Shown: positions 36,268-43,955 of the stretch, one piece after another
Layout of the letters: each line of letters opens with the position of its first letter
How positions within the stretch are numbered: the first letter of the stretch is position 1
Assembly (NCBI RefSeq): GCF_028331445.1
Contig: NZ_JAQMHX010000023.1
Location: 1 to 45,231, forward strand
Reading direction: 5' to 3'
Length of the DNA stretch: 45,231 nt
Origin: Candidatus Phyllobacterium onerii
GTDB lineage: Bacteria; Pseudomonadota; Alphaproteobacteria; Rhizobiales; Rhizobiaceae
Position numbers and translations under genes: made by a program
The notes under the pieces: model-generated
The model's input: only the letters and a program-made list of their open reading frames with translations
Database searches by the model: none
Told to the model about the DNA's origin: nothing

Positions 36268-36720
36268 ATGGGCGATTCAACCGAGAACCACAATGCTATT
36301 GCGCAATGTACAAAAGAAGCACCACGAACCATATCCGCAATTGAACGCGCGCCCCTTAGGCGAACCCGCTTTCTTGTCGCCGCTCTCGGAGTCCAAGCGA
36401 TATTAACGTTCGCGTTCGTGACAGTCGCAAAGGCGGGGCCCTGCACGAAGGAGATCGAAGCCCTCCAGGTTGATGTCGACGCCATAATCGAATCAAGGGC
36501 GGACTCTGGGCCTACACTCCCTGAGAGCCAAGCTGCGGGATTGCATCACGAACCTACACCAGATTCGATCGCGCAGGCGGAAGCGGAAGCAGGTGAGGGT
36601 GAGAAAGGCGAACAAGCCTTGGCGGCATTGGCCCGTGCGCGCTCAGCTGATCATGCTGGGAATGCACACCTATGTCGGGAAGCATTGCTCGACGCAAAGC
36701 GCGCGATCGCCGAGAACTAG
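36268..36720 (+). CDS. small exported protein, helical, Cys-containing
   Basis: 150 residues from an ATG at 36268 with AGGAAGG 8 nt upstream. The N-terminal ~45 residues are charged and followed by one hydrophobic segment (FLVAALGVQAILTFAFVTVA) ending in KAGPC. The rest is soluble and helical: ALQVDVDAIIESRADSGPTL, HHEPTPDSIAQAEAEAGEGE, then ALARARSADHAGNAHLCREA. The GPC...HxPTPxSIA...ALARARxAD...CRxAL pattern recurs in rhizobial hypothetical proteins. The two Cys could form a disulfide. Probably periplasmic or membrane-anchored; function unknown. Confidence 0.65.
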   Translation: MGDSTENHNAIAQCTKEAPRTISAIERAPLRRTRFLVAALGVQAILTFAFVTVAKAGPCTKEIEALQVDVDAIIESRADSGPTLPESQAAGLHHEPTPDSIAQAEAEAGEGEKGEQALAALARARSADHAGNAHLCREALLDAKRAIAEN

Positions 36721-36770
36721 CTTGTGGTTTTAAGCATGAGTGTCCAGTTCAAAGAAGCGAAGGCGACACC

Positions 36771-37013
36771 ATGACATTATCGAACCGGCACCTGCTTCCG
36801 CGTCGTAACTTCTGCTTTTGCTGCACCGGAGCAGGTTTCGCCGCGACCGGCGGATGGCTGACGTCACGTGCAGCTTTCGCTGAGGCGCGCGGGCTCGTCA
36901 GCCCGATCAAAGACAGCGCCGCAACAGCTCCCCCGTTCTTCAAGAGAAAGCTGCCGCCCAAAGGGATAGGAATGCATTGTGACGTGTCCATTTTCCAGTT
37001 CATGTGCAGGTAG
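36771..37013 (+). pseudogene. truncated metallo-beta-lactamase-fold gene
   Basis: An ATG at 36771 begins MTLSNRHLLPRRNFCFCCTG and continues AGFAATGGWLTSRAAFAEAR, GLVSPIKDSAATAP: the Tat-like signal and first residues of a family of exported MBL-fold hydrolases. Just where HKLRGNVxxLEGSGGNIAVL should follow, the sequence switches to FFKRKLPPKGIGMHCDVS and stops. The switch coincides with the left edge of the repeated segment 36936-37052. All metal-binding motifs are gone. Only ~54 of about 300 residues remain. Confidence 0.7.
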
Positions 37014-37052
37014 AAAGGATATCCCTATGCCCCATTCACATCCCCGCGCAAC
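36936..37052 (+). repeat. duplicated leader segment, copy 1
   Basis: This 117-bp stretch, from TTCTTCAAGAGAAAGC to the ninth codon of the DUF2231 gene, recurs at 37937-38099 about 1 kb downstream with scattered substitutions. In the second copy about 40 bp are inserted after the first 16 bp, flanked by a repeat of AGAGAAAGC. It contains the ribosome binding site and start codon of the gene at 37027. Confidence 0.8.
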
Positions 37053-37551
37053 CGCACGCATAGCGGGAATACCGATCCGCGCTTTGCTCGCGCCTTTTCC
37101 CATTGTCTGCTTCATCGGCGCGCTGCTCACCGACATTACCTACTCGCGGACCGCGGAGATGATGTGGGCCGACTTTTCCGCATGGCTCGTCACCGTCGGC
37201 CTGATCATGGGTGGCCTCGCCTTCATAGCCACACTGGTCGATTTTCTCGGTGAGCCCCGCGTGCGTGTTCAGACATCCGTCCGGATCCATCTCGTCGGCA
37301 GCGTGATCCTGCTGGTTCTGGCCACGTTCAACATGTTCATCCACACGCATGACGCCTGGACTTCAGTCGTTCCCTGCGGCCTGACCTTGTCCGCGATAAT
37401 TGTGGTCATCCTCCTAATTACCGAGTGGATGGGCTTCGTGATGATTTTCCGCGATGGCGTAGGCGTCTCGGCACCGTCGAGCCGTCCCCTGTTGATCGAG
37501 AACCGAAGCCAGCCGGTTGATGTCACTCAAGAGGTCCTGCGCTTGGGGTAG
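37027..37551 (+). CDS. DUF2231 family membrane protein
   Basis: 174 residues with four transmembrane segments: FPIVCFIGALLTDITYS, AWLVTVGLIMGGLAFIATLV, HLVGSVILLVLATFNMFIH, and GLTLSAIIVVILLITEWMGF. The HPxxxxFPI...ALLTDxxY and GD-like elements fit DUF2231 inner-membrane proteins of unknown function, some near metal or cytochrome genes. AAAGGA lies 8 nt before the ATG. A small gene follows after 24 nt. A second copy of its leader with the first codons (MPHSRPRATARK, stop) lies at 38074-38112. Confidence 0.8.
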   Translation: MPHSHPRATARIAGIPIRALLAPFPIVCFIGALLTDITYSRTAEMMWADFSAWLVTVGLIMGGLAFIATLVDFLGEPRVRVQTSVRIHLVGSVILLVLATFNMFIHTHDAWTSVVPCGLTLSAIIVVILLITEWMGFVMIFRDGVGVSAPSSRPLLIENRSQPVDVTQEVLRLG

Positions 37552-37575
37552 GCCAGCACCAGAAAGGATGCTCCG

Positions 37576-37806
37576 ATGGAATGGGTTCTATATCGCTACC
37601 GGGTCTATCGCGCGCTCCGTTACGAATACAGCGGTGTGGACGCCTGGAGATACAGTGCGGGGTACAAGCAGCACATGCTTGACGGGCTGACCCCGGAGCT
37701 GGCCGTCGAATGGGAAAAGACCTTCGGCGTTGTCGAACGACCGTATTTCGGCGGTTTGTTTGACGATCGGCGTCAAAATCTCAAATCCCTGAGAAGGCAA
37801 TTATAA
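37576..37806 (+). CDS. small hypothetical protein
   Basis: 76 residues, MEWVLYRYRVYRALRYEYSG to NLKSLRRQL, rich in Tyr and Arg, basic, with no signal peptide or membrane segment. AAAGGATG lies about 8 nt upstream and the gap from the DUF2231 gene is 24 nt, so the two form an operon. Aromatic-rich helices suggest a small soluble or membrane-associated protein. Not recognised. Confidence 0.6.
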   Translation: MEWVLYRYRVYRALRYEYSGVDAWRYSAGYKQHMLDGLTPELAVEWEKTFGVVERPYFGGLFDDRRQNLKSLRRQL

Positions 37807-37813
37807 TATCTTC

Positions 37814-37854
37814 GTTCAACGAACGCCCTTTTGCTGCAATCCAAAATGCAGCCG
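37814..37854 (+). repeat. intergenic repeat, block A, copy 2
   Basis: GTTCAACGAACGC with the core TTTTGCTGCAATCCAAAA, 7 bp downstream of the gene ending at 37806. It is the counterpart of 1033-1073, which likewise lies directly after a coding sequence. Confidence 0.7.
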
Positions 37855-37939
37855 TACGTCACATAATTCCAACAGCGTTTATCCTGCAGTGTCTGCAACA
37901 AATCTGATGTGGTCGCGGCCTCAAGGAAGTGTCAAGTTC

Positions 37940-37978
37940 TTCAAGAGAAAGCCGAATTCGTATGTGTCGCCGGCAAAT
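37940..37978 (+). repeat. intergenic repeat, block B, copy 2
   Basis: Counterpart of 1156-1193. Its central part lies inside the ~40 bp that interrupt the second copy of the DUF2231 leader, so two different repeats meet here. Confidence 0.55.
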
Positions 37979-37989
37979 CCTTGCCTGTT

Positions 37990-38099
37990 AGAGAAAGCTG
38001 CCGCCCGAAGGGATCGGGATGCACTGCGACGTGCCCCTTTTCCAGTTCATGCGCAGGCCGAAAGGATATCCCTATGCCCCATTCGCGTCCCCGCGCAAC
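37990..38099 (+). repeat. duplicated leader segment, copy 2
   Basis: Second copy of 36936-37052, continuing through the ribosome binding site and start codon into MPHSRPRATA, then ending in a stop (38110-38112). It lies directly upstream of the IclR gene at 38137. Confidence 0.8.
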
Positions 38100-38136
38100 G
38101 GCCAGAAAATAGAAAGTAATTTCTACAGGATAGAAA

Positions 38137-38886
38137 ATGAAAGAAGCCGGTCGACATATTGCGGCGGTATCTGCGGCATTAGAGGTATTGGCGGCTTTTG
38201 ACCGTGACGTTCCTGTCCGTCTCAAGGATCTTTTTGAAAGGACGGGCCAAAACCGCAGTCGTCTGCTGCGCGTGTTAGGCACGCTTGAGGGGTATGGATT
38301 TATTCGATCAAACGTCGAAGTCGGCACATACGAGTTAGGCAGCACGATATTTCGGTTGGGTGGACTGGTTCACAACCCCTTCTCACGTATGGAAGAAAAG
38401 ATAAGGCCCGTTCTAAAACGTTTGGTTTTCCAAACCAGCGACACCGCATTCTTCTCAAGGATCGAAGGGGTGCACCGGATCGTGCTGGTTGCTGAGGAGT
38501 CCCCCGACACGCTGCGTTTCACTGCACGGGAGGGACAGACCAGACCCCTTCACGTAGGCGCAACCAGCGAAGTTTTGCTGGCTCACGCTGACAACGATAC
38601 CAGAGAAAGAGCTTTCGAACTCGTCGCCGCCAACGACCGCGCGGCGCTGACGGAAGACCTTGCCGCAATCGCAAAGCGCGGATTTGCCGTCAGTCATGGA
38701 GAAGTTACTCCTCATGGCTTCGAGATCTCCGTGCCCGTCCGCGGTCCGGCTGGCCAAATCGACGCGATGAGTATCGCGGGAGTTCTGAGCTAATTGAATG
38801 GAGACTTAACCAATCGCTACGTGGAGCTACTCCAAAGCGAAGCTGCCGCACTCGAAAAAGACTTCAAGAATTCTCCGGCGGCATAG
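38137..38886 (+). pseudogene. IclR-family regulator with premature stop
   Basis: The N-terminal winged helix (AALEVLAAFDRDVPVRLKDL, TGQNRSRLLRVLGTLEGYGF) and the IclR ligand-binding domain (LVFQTSDTAFFSRIEGVHRI, ALTEDLAAIAKRGFAVSHGE, FEISVPVRGPAGQIDAMSIA) are intact for 218 residues. A TAA at 38791-38793 then ends the frame in GVLS. Reading on in the same frame gives LNGDLTNRYVELLQSEAAAL, then EKDFKNSPAA and a TAG at 38884-38886, which looks like the normal C-terminal helix. A single nonsense mutation is inferred; the 218-residue product may or may not fold. The probable target, the RraA-like gene, follows. Confidence 0.75.
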
Positions 38887-38917
38887 GGCTGCCCAAAACA
38901 TCCAAGGAGCATAAAAT

Positions 38918-39178
38918 ATGAGTCAGACACGTAAAGACGTAGAACGCGATTATTCTGAGTACAAAGAGGCGGGAAGGGTCTGGGGGCAAGTTCCGCTCGA
39001 ACGCATCTCCAAAATAAAGTTCCCTCGTCCAAGCCAGGAAGTCATTGATCAATTTCTAGCTCTGGATGATCTGGCGACGACGGTCTCGGATGTCCTAGAC
39101 TCGTTCGGCATCAAGGGAGCGGTGGCTGGGTCTCATCTGAAACAGTTGCATCCCAAAAGCACAGGAGTGACGAAATGA
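38918..39178 (+). pseudogene. truncated RraA/HMG-aldolase-like gene
   Basis: 86 residues with a good AAGGAG site. The sequence PSQEVIDQFLALDDLATTVS, DVLDSFGIKGAVAGSHLKQL matches the N-terminus of RraA-like proteins and 4-hydroxy-4-methyl-2-oxoglutarate aldolases (class II, metal-dependent). The frame stops at TGVTK, before the conserved GxAxTV and GDxxGVVxxP catalytic parts; about 150 residues are missing. An IclR regulator directly upstream fits a small catabolic unit that has been lost. Confidence 0.6.
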
Positions 39179-39642
39179 ACATTCTTCGTAAAATTCTTAT
39201 CGGTGCCGCCGCGTTGATGCCCTTGGATGCAAGTGCGGAATCTGTTCAGGTTGGAACACTCGCCTGCGACGTTTCCCAAGGAATAGGAATGATTGTCGTG
39301 GAGAAACAAAAACTGTCCTGCACATTCAAGCCCCACAAGGGCGGCAAGACCGATAACTATACGGGGTCGATCGACGAATACGGTGTCGCAGTGGGCGAAG
39401 TCGCATCAGGCCACCTGATCTGGGGCGTCGTTGCGGCGAACAGTGGGCTTCCGGCAGGAGCACTCGCAGGCGCATACGCAGGTGTCCGAGCGAATGCCTC
39501 GGTCGGCCCGGGCGCGGGCGCAAACATTCTTGTCGGCGGCACAGGCAAGGCGTATTCCCTGCAGCCGATTTCAGTCGAGGGCCAGGAAGGCATCAACTTT
39601 GCCGGAGGAGTTGCGACGGTCACTTTGAACACGGCACCTTGA
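39175..39642 (+). CDS. DUF992 family exported protein
   Basis: 155 residues. Signal peptide MNILRKILIGAAALMPLDAS, then the DUF992 pattern VQVGTLACDVSQGIGMIVVE, KLSCTFKPHKGGKTDNYTGS, a Gly-rich middle (GALAGAYAGVRANASVGPGA) and SLQPISVEGQEGINFAGGVA. Two conserved Cys (ACDV, LSCTF) probably form a disulfide in the periplasm. AGGAG lies 7 nt before the ATG, which overlaps the stop of the truncated RraA-like gene. Function unknown; the family is common in Rhizobiales. Confidence 0.85.
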   Translation: MNILRKILIGAAALMPLDASAESVQVGTLACDVSQGIGMIVVEKQKLSCTFKPHKGGKTDNYTGSIDEYGVAVGEVASGHLIWGVVAANSGLPAGALAGAYAGVRANASVGPGAGANILVGGTGKAYSLQPISVEGQEGINFAGGVATVTLNTAP

Positions 39643-39751
39643 TCATTTCCATGGGCCGGCTGGTGGCTTATACTGGTGGCTTATAAATGAACTGCCTCGG
39701 ACCAGTTGGGTCTGTGCCTGGCGAGTGACGGTTTTTGACAACGAGCATGCC

Positions 39752-39958
39752 ATGAACGAAGAAGCACTCAACACTTCTCTACGCCAGTTCCTCAAACTGG
39801 TGGGCATTACCTCCCAGCGCCAGATCGAGACGAGCATCCGCGAGGCGTTAAGCGATGGTCGGTTGACGGGCAGCGAGAGCCTGTCCGTCAAAATCGTGCT
39901 CACTTTGGAGAAGGTCGATCTCGCACACACCATTGACGGGACAATCAAGCTTCAATGA
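39752..39958 (+). CDS. DUF6494 family small protein, copy 2
   Basis: 68 residues, MNEEALNTSLRQFLKLVGIT to DGTIKLQ, exactly the same length as the paralogue at 15218-15424 and about 70% identical. Conserved parts are the N-terminus, TSQRxIExxIREAxxDGRLxG and HTIDGxxxLQ. The ribosome site is weaker here (GAG only). Both copies appear intact, which suggests a retained but unknown role. Confidence 0.8.
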   Translation: MNEEALNTSLRQFLKLVGITSQRQIETSIREALSDGRLTGSESLSVKIVLTLEKVDLAHTIDGTIKLQ

Positions 39959-40137
39959 CGACTGCGCTCATGTGAACTCAGAGTGCATATTTTTATTGGC
40001 ATCCCTGCCCACTGTGGCATTCGGAATGTTAGGAGCTTTTGTCGGCCCGACGCTTCCTGCGACGGCTTAAACGCTCTTGCAGGCGTCGATGGCCGGGGCC
40101 GATAGAGGCACCAGCGGGCCCTGTTGAAGGACTGAAT

Positions 40138-40416
40138 ATGAAAAGACAAACAACCGCTCTTATTCCTTTGCTGATGACTCTCGGACTGCTTCATCCACAG
40201 TTTGCATTGGCCGAGGATGACAGCGGATCGCAATTCGTTACCATCAACAAAATCCTAAGAGGTGAAGGAAAGCCCGGCGACACCGCTTCCGCCAGAAACG
40301 GGGAAGTTGTCTATACCGTTTTGGAAGGAGGGATCGTAGAACTCAAGAACTTGCGCTACGGCACGGTGCAACACTTCAGTCCGGTTATTCAGAACGACAA
40401 CAACAGGACGAAATAA
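40138..40416 (+). CDS. small exported hypothetical protein
   Basis: 92 residues from an ATG with GAAGG 7 nt upstream. Signal peptide MKRQTTALIPLLMTLGLLHP, cleaved after ALA. The mature ~66 residues are hydrophilic with short beta strands (GEVVYTVLEGGIVELKNLRY). No Cys. Probably periplasmic. Family not recognised. Confidence 0.6.
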   Translation: MKRQTTALIPLLMTLGLLHPQFALAEDDSGSQFVTINKILRGEGKPGDTASARNGEVVYTVLEGGIVELKNLRYGTVQHFSPVIQNDNNRTK

Positions 40417-40635
40417 TAAAACTTATTGCCGCGTCACTGCGTATCTTTATTGGTAGGATCCTGAAATTATCCCCCGACAATCAATATTTGGCGGACTTTT
40501 GCAAAAAACTCATCGAAATACCAATACACCATCTCGGATCAGCAACGGGTGCGAATGCATTCAAGATCCATCCATGCATCAAGGCTCGATTTGGATTCTC
40601 CCATCCGAACAATCCCGTCTCTTTCTTCGATTTCG

Positions 40636-40938
40636 ATGAGGTCGGGAGCAGCTTTTGTGTTCGCCGATAAGAGGCTTCTCGAAAAGTGGGATGCGCCTGT
40701 CATCAAACAAGTGCCCGTCAATGGGACTACTGAAATCCAGAATGTCCATCTCGGCCACGTTCTCATTGAGCGCCTACTGGAGCCTATTCAGCTTCCAATC
40801 ATTTCACAGGACACGTTAGCGAAAGAATGGCCATACCAGCTGGTATTTGGGCGCATATTTTTGCAAGCTTTTACGATCCTATATGACACACCGAACGCTC
40901 GTTTCTTCCTTCAACACTCAGTTGAGATTCCTGGCTGA
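40636..40938 (+). pseudogene. possible remnant of a retropepsin-like aspartyl protease
   Basis: A frame from an ATG at 40636 reads MRSGAAFVFADKRLLEKWDA, then VHLGHVLIERLLEPIQLPII and LVFGRIFLQAFTILYDTP, which resembles the late part of bacterial retropepsin-like domains (LGxxFLxxF...D). The catalytic D-S/T-G would sit where MRSG stands, so the Asp is lost, and the N-terminus is missing. It may equally be an unrelated hypothetical gene; support is weak. Confidence 0.3.
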
Positions 40939-41048
40939 GGTCCCCTGTCGATGACCGGCGGACCGAACTTGTCACGAGGTTAATCCGCGCCTAGTATTTG
41001 CAAAAGAAGCGCACTCGAACACCAAGGGGATGGGACTTCGGTGACATC

Positions 41049-41336
41049 ATGGATGCGGCACCAGACACAGCACATCGCGTGGCCTACATCATCAACGGCG
41101 TCATACGGGTAGCTACTGTCGAGCCGTGGGTGACGCTGCTTGATCTGCTGCGGGAGGAGTTTGATCTTACGGGCGCCAAGAAGGGGTGCGATCACGGCCA
41201 ATGTGGTGCATGTATGGTGCTTCTCAACGGTCATCGGATCAACAGTTGCCTGGTGCTCGCCGTAGGCCGCAACGGCTCTGTTGTCACAACCATCGAAGGC
41301 ATTGGAGCTCCCGACGGGCTTCATCCCCTGACCTGA
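41049..41336 (+). pseudogene. truncated (2Fe-2S) subunit of a xanthine dehydrogenase-family enzyme (PaoA-like)
   Basis: 95 residues from an ATG at 41049. It reads LLDLLREEFDLTGAKKGCDH and GQCGACMVLLNGHRINSCLV, with the full plant-type [2Fe-2S] Cys set, then VVTTIEGIGAPDGLHPLT and a stop. The second, helical cluster domain (QCGYCTPGQ ... CRCG) is absent. No FAD or molybdenum subunit follows; instead a minus-strand hydrolase remnant begins. It belongs to a different branch from iorA at 23325 (KKGCDHGQCGAC against FGCGAALCGAC). Confidence 0.75.
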
Positions 41337-42160
41337 CCGTCAACGAGCTGTCCGCTCGAAGGAGAGAGTTCGCGTTTCAATACATCGCGGGCCTCGCCGC
41401 TGATGACCGAGACAGGAGCGGCAACGGTCACGCGGGCCGCCGACCCGGCAAAATTTGCAGCTGCCACTCCCGCGCGGTCCGCGAATGACGCCTCTCGTCC
41501 CGATAGCGATTGCCCGGACAGCCGCCTCCCAAGCAGGCGTACGATCTCGGGACTGTCGGCAAAGGCATTGTGGCCGAGCGGATCGTTCGAGGCGATGGCG
41601 CTCGTGTCGATGACCGAAACGCCAAGTTCTTCAAGCACAGAGGCATATGGTTTGAGATCTGCGCCACCGACACGGTCGACGCCGCCCGAGAGCCAGCCAG
41701 AGACCTCCAGAGCCTTGTCGTGTGTCGACGTCAGGATCGCAAAATGCGGCCGCTTTGGTCCCATTTCGATGAACTGGCGGCGAAAGACATCGATATCGAT
41801 GTCCGGGGATGCAAGGATGACATTCTTGACCTTGGCTGGGATAGACTTTTCGCGCATGGCAACACCGCGCAGTGCCTCCGCCGCGAGCCAGGTCCCCATC
41901 GAATGCGCGAGGATGGTCACGTCATCGACATCAGGGCTCCTGGTCGCCTGAATGATCAAGTCCTCCAAGGCACGGCGCGAGTAGTTGGCGCTCTCCTTGT
42001 CATAGAGGTAGTCAAAAACCCGCGCCCGCGATGGCCAGGCGAAGAGAATCGGTGCCGCATCGGTGCCCGAGTCGTGAACGATCTGGGCGAAGCGAAAGAC
42101 GGCGTCGGCATAGGTGTTGTTGAAGCCATGGACAAAGATGAATTGTCCCCGGCGAGCGCT
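41321..42160 (-). pseudogene. DUF900 alpha/beta hydrolase, 5'-truncated
   Basis: The minus-strand frame reads RGQFIFVHGFNNTYADAVFR, then RFAQIVHDSGTDAAPILFAW, SANYSRRALEDLIIQATRSP and the nucleophile elbow ILAHSMGTWLAAEAL, then NVILASPDIDIDVFRRQF and a late His in PLGHNAF. This is the DUF900 group of exported alpha/beta hydrolases. The normal N-terminus (lipoprotein signal and ~100 residues) is missing: upstream of RGQF the frame meets a TGA at 42161-42163, and the sequence belongs to an aldo-keto reductase. It has no start codon before the conserved region. Confidence 0.75.
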
Positions 42161-42900
42161 TCAGCACCCATGCCAAGGCTATCATCCCCGGCGTTACGCC
42201 TTCGGGCGGCAATCGCCTTCAAAGGTTCGGCATCGCCGAACTATCCGACCTTTTGCGGGTAGAACGGGATGAAGCCGATTGCCTCGCGCTCACAATACTC
42301 GAGTACCGCTTCGTACTTGCGCGTGGCAAGATTGAATTCGTTCTGCACTGTGGCGATGTCGACAACGGTGCGCGCCCTTTCGATCTCGTCGATGCTCACC
42401 TGCGACAGCCCTACGTGGCGGATTTTACCCTCGTCGCGAAGCCGCGCGAGCACGCCGATCGTTTCTTCGATCGGGATGTTCGGGTCGACCCGATGAAGCT
42501 GGTAAAGCTGGATCTGTTCGATGCCGAGGTCATGGAGGCTACCTTCGACGCCTTGGCGAAGGTGCGACTCGCTGCCGTCGATCTCGATGCCCCATGAGGT
42601 CGCGGTTGAGGGTCCTGTTTTCCTCATCCCGCCTTTTGTGGCGATGATAAGTCCCGCTGGATATGGCCGCAGAGTGTCGTGGATCAGGCGCTCATTGTCG
42701 CCTGGTCCGTATCAAGCCGCCGTATCGATGAAATTGACTCCCAGTTCTACCGCGCGGCGCAGAACCGCTTGAGCCGTCGGCACATCGGCCGGTGGTCCCC
42801 AGACGCCAGGCCCAGTAAGGCGCATTGCGCCAAAGCCGAGTCGGTCGACTCGTAAGTCTCCTCTGATCCGGAAATCGCCGATGCTGTTTTCTGTGGTCAT
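42150..42900 (-). pseudogene. aldo-keto reductase, interrupted by stops
   Basis: An ATG at 42900 with GGAGG 8 nt upstream begins MTTENSIGDFRIRGDLRVDR. RLGFGAMRLTGPGVWGP and GVNFIDTAA follow, then an in-frame TGA, then YGPGDNERLIHDTLRPY, IIATKGG (catalytic Lys), YQLHRVDPNIPIEETIG (His), IRHVGLSQVS and IGFIPFYPQKVG. A TAG and a frameshift follow, before VTPGMIALAWVLKRSPG, where the gene breaks into the DUF900 remnant. It was a cytosolic NADPH-dependent oxidoreductase divergent from, and probably regulated by, the MerR gene at 42981. Confidence 0.8.
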
Positions 42901-42944
42901 AGTGCAATCCTCCAAGCGAGCGTTTGAGAAAGGGACTGCAGTTT

Positions 42945-42975
42945 GGTATAAGTGCGTAGCGCACTACATGGTCAA
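42945..42975 (-). promoter_or_regulatory. MerR-type promoter with 19-bp spacer and central palindrome
   Basis: On the minus strand TTGACC (42970-42975) and TATACC (42945-42950) are separated by exactly 19 bp. The spacer carries the perfect inverted repeat AGTGCG-N3-CGCACT (42951-42965). An over-long spacer with an operator inside it is the hallmark of promoters activated by MerR-family DNA distortion. It points at the aldo-keto reductase remnant, and the divergent MerR gene starts 6 bp beyond the -35 box. Confidence 0.8.
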
Positions 42976-42980
42976 TAGAC

Positions 42981-43409
42981 ATGCTGATTTCCGAATTTTG
43001 CCGTTGCACCGGACTCGCCAAGGAAACGGTGCGTTGCTACGCGCGGCTTGGGTTGCTGCAGCCGCAGGAGGGGCAGAAGGGCGGACGCCACCCCTATCTC
43101 ATCTACAGCGAAGCCGATGTGCATTCCGCCGATGTCATTCGCGTCGGCCAAGCGCTCGGTCTCTCACTGCGGGAGATCGGCGACTTACGAGAGGCGCGTC
43201 GCAAAGGCGATCTGCCGATCGAGGACCGTCTGGCGATGATGAAGGATCAGCTCGCCCGACTAGAGGCGAAATCGGCCGAACTGGATCAACTCAAAGCTTA
43301 TGTCCGGGCCAAGATTGCATGGCAGGAGGCCGGCGAGAGAGGTGAGGAGCCGTTGCTTGGTGATTTTGTGAACGCCACCGCTAGGATGCCTCAATATGTT
43401 GGGCGATGA
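42981..43409 (+). CDS. MerR-family transcriptional regulator
   Basis: 142 residues. The N-terminal winged helix starts at once (LISEFCRCTGLAKETVRCYA, RLGLLQPQEG), then ADVHSADVIRVGQALGLSLR. A dimerization coiled coil (RLAMMKDQLARLEAKSAELD) follows, then a short C-terminal tail without the Cys pattern of metal or redox sensors. It is divergent from the aldo-keto reductase gene, and a 19-bp-spacer promoter lies between them. No Shine-Dalgarno precedes the ATG, so it may be translated leaderless or weakly. The regulator is intact although its likely target is broken. Confidence 0.85.
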   Translation: MLISEFCRCTGLAKETVRCYARLGLLQPQEGQKGGRHPYLIYSEADVHSADVIRVGQALGLSLREIGDLREARRKGDLPIEDRLAMMKDQLARLEAKSAELDQLKAYVRAKIAWQEAGERGEEPLLGDFVNATARMPQYVGR

Positions 43410-43476
43410 TTTTTGTCATTACCAGGCGTAGGACGACACGCTCGGCGGACGGATTTCGCTTGCCCGCGAATCGGCA

Positions 43477-43773
43477 ATGCAGACCATCGAGCAGGCCGCA
43501 GACCAAGTTGGCGTTACATCACAAATCTGGATGGATTGGGAGTGTGACAGGGCCGCGCCGGAATCCTATCACATGCCGCTTATGACAGGGATACTAGGAA
43601 TAGGTTTGCCGTGGCTCGTGACGGGGCAGGGACCTGGGCCCACGCCGTTCGTTTCGGCGTCGGACGTAGATGAGATTCGTCGTGAACTGCATACGGCAAC
43701 TGTTGATGCGGTTCACGCGCAGAACCGCGTTCAGGAACTGTTGAGACAGTTGCAGAATCTGGATCTCTCGTAG
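43477..43773 (+). pseudogene. XRE-type helix-turn-helix protein lacking a proper start
   Basis: The homologous region begins before the first ATG: LGGRISLARESAMQTIEQAA, then DQVGVTSQIWMDWECDRAAP and ILGIGLPWLVTGQGPGP, a single XRE HTH domain plus a coiled-coil tail (AQNRVQELLRQLQNLDLS). The frame is open from a TAG at 43429-43431, but no ATG, GTG or TTG lies between that stop and the ATG at 43477, which falls inside HTH helix 1. The 5' end appears to be lost or altered. Confidence 0.5.
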
Positions 43774-43917
43774 AGCGAAAGTGGGCTAGATTGCCGTCCG
43801 ACCGGACGAGCACCCCGGCGCGAAACACGATGACGTCGGCGAGACGAGCTGCTGACATCGCCTCTCGGAAACGACAAAGGCTATGGCTTGGTTGATTCCT
43901 ACGTCGTTCCAGCGGAG

Positions 43918-43943
43918 CCAGAAAGAGAGCGCTCTCTTTCTGG
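43918..43943. other. 26-bp perfect palindrome
   Basis: CCAGAAAGAGAGC followed directly by its reverse complement, with no spacer and no mismatch. It lies between the ends of two convergent genes (43773 and 43956). A T-run after the stem is lacking on both strands, so it is not a typical intrinsic terminator. It could be a bidirectional terminator of another kind or a protein-binding site. Confidence 0.6.
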
Positions 43944-43955
43944 CGTCCAATCTGG

